5,800 bases of DNA from Hyphomicrobiales bacterium (GTDB lineage Bacteria > Pseudomonadota > Alphaproteobacteria > Rhizobiales > Aestuariivirgaceae): NCBI GenBank assembly GCA_027031305.1, contig JALVRJ010000133.1, positions 1-5,800 of the forward strand, in the 5' to 3' direction. The notes under the pieces were generated by a model. It worked only from the letters and a program-made list of their open reading frames with translations. It made no database searches and was not told the origin of the DNA. Every line of letters starts with the position of its first letter. Within the stretch, counting starts at the first letter, position 1. A program made the translations under genes and the position numbers. This document shows positions 5,667-5,800 of this stretch, piece by piece.

Positions 5667-5800
5667 CTAGAGCGAGGTGTAGAACATCTCGTTGAACAGC
5701 GAGCGGCCCCATTGCAGGTTGGCCTTGCCGAAGGAGCGCGAGCGGTTGACGAAGGCCTGCGCCCGCTGGCGGAAGACATAACCATCCGTCTCGCGGTCAT
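5667..5800 (-). CDS. C-terminal fragment of an unidentified protein, convergent with ispB
   Basis: On the minus strand a frame is open from the window edge to a TAG at 5669-5667, giving 43 residues. It includes DGYVFRQRAQAFVNRSRSFG (positions 5-24 of the fragment) and ends WGRSLFNEMFYTSL. Support for coding: the third codon positions are almost all G or C, the composition is protein-like with mixed aromatic and basic residues, and the stop lies 30 bases from the ispB stop as expected for convergent neighbours. The other minus-strand frames give Arg/Pro/Leu-rich strings typical of shadows. I do not recognise the family; the rest of the gene lies beyond the right edge. Confidence 0.6.
   Translation of the reverse strand, partial: DRETDGYVFRQRAQAFVNRSRSFGKANLQWGRSLFNEMFYTSL

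Noticed and set aside
1..5800. A hidden mobile element, CRISPR array, riboswitch or tRNA gene
   Set aside because: I saw no terminal repeats, regularly spaced repeats, cloverleaf-like segments or transposase-like frames. The gaps are all under 165 bases and too short for most such elements; a T-box or glycine riboswitch signature before glyQ or glyS was not apparent.

Overview
The window looks like a chromosomal housekeeping segment from a GC-rich alphaproteobacterium. G and C dominate third codon positions, the glycyl-tRNA synthetase is the bacterial two-subunit type, and the protein texture of TrmN6, GlyS and the long-chain polyprenyl diphosphate synthase resembles Rhodospirillales/Rhizobiales homologues. 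This assignment is inference from remembered family patterns; the genus cannot be read from the sequence.

Layout, left to right on the + strand. (1) A tRNA1(Val) A37 N6-methyltransferase (trmN6) lacking only its first few residues at the window edge. (2) A small single-pass membrane protein of unknown function that starts 5 bases after the trmN6 stop. (3) glyQ, 14 bases further on. (4) A 105-base gap with a locally AT-rich patch and a small inverted repeat. (5) A compact 83-residue twin CDGSH iron-sulfur protein. (6) An 87-base gap containing a good -35-like CTTGACA. (7) glyS. (8) A 128-base gap with a GC-rich inverted repeat. (9) A long-chain polyprenyl diphosphate synthase (ispB type), read from a GTG codon. 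On the - strand, convergent with ispB, the last 43 codons of an unrecognised gene enter from the right edge. A short hairpin overlaps the ispB stop at this junction. No stretch over 300 bases lacks a gene.

Functionally the block is translation plus quinone-tail synthesis. GlyQ and GlyS form one enzyme that charges tRNA-Gly, TrmN6 modifies tRNA-Val, and IspB makes the ubiquinone side chain. The least expected element is the twin-CDGSH Fe-S protein sitting between the two subunit genes of one enzyme. I saw no mobile elements, CRISPR arrays, tRNA or rRNA genes, and no convincing case for a wholly new system. The best leads are the CDGSH insertion, the small membrane protein and the unidentified convergent gene.
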